Source of the DNA: Macrostomum hystrix
Lineage: Eukaryota > Platyhelminthes > Macrostomidae
Length of the DNA: 64,000 nt
Reading direction: 5' to 3'
NCBI GenBank assembly: GCA_950097015.1
Contig: CATNEN010000039.1
Coordinates: 14,850,501 to 14,914,500 of the forward strand
The translations under genes were made by a program, and so were the position numbers. The notes under the pieces were generated by a model that saw only the letters and a program-made list of their open reading frames with translations, did not search any database and was not told the DNA's origin. Shown here one piece after another: positions 60,663 through 64,000 of this stretch. Positions within the stretch are counted from its first letter, which is position 1. Every line of letters starts with the position of its first letter.

Positions 60663-61747
60663 CTACAGCGCTGGCAGCAGCATCGCTAGCAGTATCGTGC
60701 AGCCCAACAGTACGGATACGAACAGCAAATTCTGGTGCCTAGCACCCGCAGCAGTCGGGATTGCACCCGCGGCAGTCGTGGTTGCACCCGCGGCAGTCGT
60801 GGTTGCACCCGCGGCAGTCGTGGTTGCACCCGCAGCAGTCGTGGTTGCACCCGCGGCAGTCGTGGTTGCACCCGCAGCAGTCGGGGTTGCACCTGCGGCA
60901 GTCGTGGCTGCACCCGCGGCAGTCGTGGCTGCACCCGCGGCAGTCGGGATTGCACCCGCGGCAGTCGTGGTTGCACCCGCAGCAGTCGGGGTTGCACCCG
61001 CGGCAGTCGTGGCTGCACCCGCGGCAGTCGTGGCTGCACCCGCAGCAGTCGTGGTTGCAGACGGAATGTACATTCGTAATATGATACAATCAGTTGCATT
61101 TGCATTTGGTCTACATTCGTAGCGTTTCATGGTTTCATGGTCATAACGATGGTTGATCCAGTTTTCACAGCCGATAATGTCTGCGTTTGCTTGAATTTCC
61201 TCAGATTGAGGCTTTTTAGAAACAATTTTAAGACACTTTTCAGATGGACTGCAAAAAGCTTCAGTAAGTTGTTTATATTCTTTATACCATATTTTGTACT
61301 TAAGGCATGGTACCAGATCACGTTCTAGATCATTGATAACTACACTCGCTTTATTGCAGTTATCACCCGTGCAGTCTTTGCAATATTTTGTACGGGGACA
61401 GGCGCCGCAACCATATGTCAATCGCTAAAAAAAGTTTCCAGGCAAAAGGCAAAATATATAGGTCAAACTGTTGCTTTATGATTTCGAATTGATTTGCTAA
61501 TTAAATTAGTTTAATTCATTCCGTCACTCACCACTTCATTTTCATGTCTGCTTCTAGGATCATATTCTACGTAACACTTGTTCATGTTTGGATCACAATG
61601 TACCTGAGCATCATTCATTGAATCTTGCTTATATAGAAAGAATGATGATGTCATACCAAGCGACCAGATACATTTAATACAATCAGCCAGCTGAATGCCT
61701 CCAAGTGCAAGAAACACGCAAACAATAACCAGCTTCATAGTCGTCAT
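60663..61747 (-). CDS. Ly6/uPAR-like secreted GPI-anchored protein with mucin-like stalk, copy B
   Basis: Exon 1 (61747-61532) and exon 2 (61424-60663) join in phase (GTG|GTGAGT, TTTAG|CGA) to 325 residues. It has the signal peptide MKLVIVCVFLALGGIQLADC, a Cys-rich domain with CGACPRTKYCKDCTGDNCNK, a second Cys segment (FCSPSEKCLKI, IIGCENW), about 15 ATTTAAG-type stalk repeats, and the same hydrophobic GPI-signal tail as copy A. The middle of the domain differs strongly from copy A, while the signal, Cys positions and tail are conserved, suggesting diversification of the exposed surface. Confidence 0.75.
60740..61065 (-). repeat. 21-bp coding repeat (ATTTAAG stalk), copy B
   Basis: About 15 units of 21 bp coding for Ala-Thr-Thr-Thr-Ala-Ala-Gly with Ala, Pro and Ile variants. 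Confidence 0.93.
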
Positions 61748-62214
61748 GATTGCCAGCTTCGATTCCGAATAGCCCAGTTAGATTTGGTCGATTAGCTGGC
61801 AGGTGGCAGTTGAACTGCAGTCAATTCTTGATCCGATTTGCAACGGCTGAGTAGAATCGGCCAGAATGCTGAGTCGAGTGTTGTCAGTTGTTGGATTTGA
61901 TTCTTCGTTTCGGGCCGCTGCCCCTTCAATATGCTGCAGAAAGTACAGGTGCGAGCCGGCTCGGTCTATGGCAGCGCTGGCTGACACAGGGGTGCCCGCC
62001 TTTTGTCTATGGCAAATTTCAGCTCTACTTTGCTTTTTTCATGCACGACTTTTCTGAGATGAACTTTTGTGTTGTACTATTAGAAATCTCTCTAGCTTAT
62101 TGGAGTTTCTCTCTAACAAAGAAGTATTGCACTTTACAAGCATCGAATGAATATTTCCCATGGGCCCATATTTGACAGGCTTTTTAGACAGAGCCAGGTT
62201 AACGAAAACTATTC

Positions 62215-62591
62215 CTCCGATTCCTCCGCACCTCAGATCCCGCATCCTATGCCACAGATCCCATATCCCAGAAAATACATCCAATATGGGATACGCTGAT
62301 CCTACATCCGAGATCCTATATCTCATTCGACAGATCTCAGATCCCAAATCGCAGATCCTGAATCGCACATTCCGAATCGTGATCGAAAAAGCACTTTCAA
62401 GTTCCAATGAACCCGAATAATAATAGAGAGCGGAGGGACAGGATTTTGAAGTGTCTGGGTGGGGTTTTACAATGAGTTATGCTCACGGGATTGTCTATAC
62501 ACTGTTCTTACCACCACTTTGCAAAACGATGCTGCGGAAGCAACGACTGACAAGACTGAAGAGGCACAAATAAAAAGATTAGACATTGAGG
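62215..62591. other. Spacer with degenerate AGATCCC(A)TAT repeats
   Basis: 62225-62370 has about ten loosely spaced copies of a CAGATCCnAnATC-like motif. No gene is recognised. Confidence 0.45.
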
Positions 62592-62699
62592 CCTTGGCAA
62601 CATTTTCTATGGCGATATTTTTTTAATGTTTTGTGAGAGTCTTGCAGCCAAGTCTTTGCTTTTCTACTGTTGTCAGTAGTCTGAATTATATCTCTCAGA
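62592..62699 (-). mobile_element. Truncated TRIM LTR, second copy at the same target site
   Basis: About 108 bp matching the end of the TRIM LTR at 43225-43326, joined to CCTATGAAGTACTGCAG exactly as in copy A. The copies therefore share one original insertion event. Confidence 0.85.
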
Positions 62700-63782
62700 C
62701 CTATGAAGTACTGCAGAAGTGCGGCCACGTGAACTACCGGATCCGTATTGGCACGGCAACCAATACGTTCCACATCAATCTGCTCAAGTAATATACAGTG
62801 CGCGAGAGTCGATTTTGATGCACCTGTCAGCGACAACGACAGGTGCTCTTGCGCTGTCTGACCGTCTGAGCCCGGACGAGAGGGACCGTCTCCAGCAGCT
62901 GGTGCAGGACTTCGCGAACGTCTTCAATGAGATCCTGGGTAGGACCGACTTGGTGGAGCACCAAATCTGGACGACATCTGACCGTATAGTGCGCATCCGG
63001 CCGCGGCGGGAGCCGCAGGCGTATCGACAGGTGCTCAAAGAGGAGATCCAACGCATGCTGGACCTCGGAGTGATCGAACCGTGGACTGTGACTTCTGCTC
63101 CCCGGTCTGTCTAGTGGCCAAGAAGGACGGCTCGGTCCGATTCAAGGCGCTAAATGAGCTGGTGGCATTCGATTCCTACCCAATGAAGAACCTCGAGGAT
63201 CTGCTGGAGCAAGTCACCAGGGCCAAGTTCATATCCAAGCTAGACTGCTGCAAGGGCTACTGGCAGATTCCTCTGTCCGAGAGCTCGAAGCGGCTGACAG
63301 CACTCGCGGCCGGTGGCAAGCTTTACCAATTCATCGTAATGCCCATGGGCTTAAACTGCGGCAGCGCAACGTACCAGAGGCTCATGGACAAGATGGTCCA
63401 AGGGCTGGGCAAAGCAGACTCATACGTCGACGACAGCGCCGTGTTCAGCGAGACCTTCGAGCAGCACGTTCACGACCTGAGGCAGGTGTTAGGCCGCCTC
63501 CAGGCTGCCGGTCTGACGGTGCAGCCTCGCAAATGCTACCTGGGCGGCAACTCGGTGGACTACCTCGGCTTCAAGCTCGGCGGAGGCCAGATCAGCACGA
63601 GCGAGGATCGAGTGCGGACTGTCACTGCACTGGCTCGACCCAAGACCAAAGACAAGGTGGCAGCCCTGACGGACCTCACGAAGAAGTCGGCGCCCGAGGA
63701 CCTAAGAGCGGCCTGGGGAGAACAGCAGACTCGAGGCTTCGACTCGAGCCAACAGACTGACTCAAGATTTAGTGACTGACTC
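62700..63782 (+). pseudogene. Gmr1-like RT fragment, copy B
   Basis: Nearly identical to 43327-44475, including the frame change at 63081-63114, the YVDD box and the truncation point. It lacks 63 bp near 63649, deleting AQLRSVLGVLNHYRRFVPGY S from the thumb in frame. Confidence 0.85.
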
Positions 63783-64000
63783 AAGATTTAGTGACTGACT
63801 CAAGATTTAGTGACTAACTCAAGATTTAGTGACTGACTCAAGATTTAGTGGCTGACTCAAGATTTAGTGACTGACTCAAGATTTAGTGACTGACTCAAGA
63901 TTTAGTGACTGACTCAAGATTTAGTGACTGACTCAAGATTTAGTGACTGACTCAAGATTTAGTGACTGACTCAAGATTTAGTGACTGACTCAAGATTTAG
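63754..64000. repeat. 19-bp minisatellite seeded at the end of the RT fragment
   Basis: About 13 units of gactgactcaagatttagt, running off the right edge. The homologous place in copy A (44448-44475) has only about one and a half units, so the array arose after the copies separated. Confidence 0.97.

Larger units (their letters stand above)
60112..62214. repeat. Duplicated block, copy B (contains Ly6-like gene B)
   Basis: It matches 44828-46691 plus 49421-49507. It carries an extra tandem expansion of TCAATTCAATGCTTTCAATA at 60500-60625 (about four copies against one or two in copy A) and has no P-like insertion. Confidence 0.9.

Overview
The window is eukaryotic, animal nuclear DNA. Genes are split by GT/AG introns, the recognisable host genes are metazoan (a stomatin/PHB protein, the nonsense-mediated-decay factor UPF3, and Ly6-like GPI-anchored proteins), and most of the sequence is transposable elements and minisatellites. 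The repeat load, Q-rich coding tracts and BEL/Pao, Ty3/gypsy and P-type elements would fit a free-living flatworm such as Macrostomum or another repeat-rich invertebrate. That species guess is inference only. There is no bacterial gene, operon, CRISPR array, rRNA or functional tRNA here.

Layout. (1) 1.1-15.2 kb, minus strand: a stomatin gene whose eight exons join to 286 codons plus stop, in phase throughout. Its introns are filled with several unrelated minisatellites, and the last intron carries a 6.5 kb BEL/Pao retrotransposon (1992-8480). (2) 15.7-17.4 kb: a 1.7 kb array of 24-bp repeats between two genes. (3) 17.8-21.0 kb, minus strand: UPF3, with two exons seen and the 5' exon not found. 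A SINE and minisatellites lie in its intron, and a K/Q/P/E-rich repeat lies in its coding sequence. (4) 22.1-35.3 kb: a candidate foldback-type DNA transposon. It has a 9-bp direct flanking repeat, short terminal inverted repeats, and arms of inverted 20-bp tandem repeats. It encloses a decayed LINE and a very young, intact BEL/Pao element (27099-34323). (5) 35.6-44.5 kb: a LINE fragment, then a decayed Gmr1-like gypsy element (integrase remnants upstream of RT) whose 5' LTR is split by a complete minus-strand gypsy element (36199-40831) and whose body is split by a 594-bp TRIM-like mini-LTR element. (6) 44.8-49.5 and 60.1-62.2 kb: two copies of a duplicated block, each with a two-exon Ly6-like gene with a mucin-like stalk. 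A P-superfamily (THAP) transposon sits in the first copy, and the second preserves its empty target site. (7) 49.8-56.2 kb: a tRNA-derived SINE-like sequence split by an hAT-like MITE, itself split by a gypsy element with a classic -1 slippery heptamer at the gag-pol junction. (8) 56.6-64 kb: pyrimidine-rich and other minisatellites, an hAT end, the second Ly6 gene, and a second copy of the Gmr1-like RT fragment. That fragment ends in a 19-bp array that runs off the window.

The host genes do not form a pathway together. The main story is genome dynamics: nested insertions that can be ordered in time by target-site duplications, empty sites and LTR identity, and minisatellites that both serve as insertion targets and seem to grow from element ends. 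All comparisons were made by eye. No alignment, database search or folding was run.
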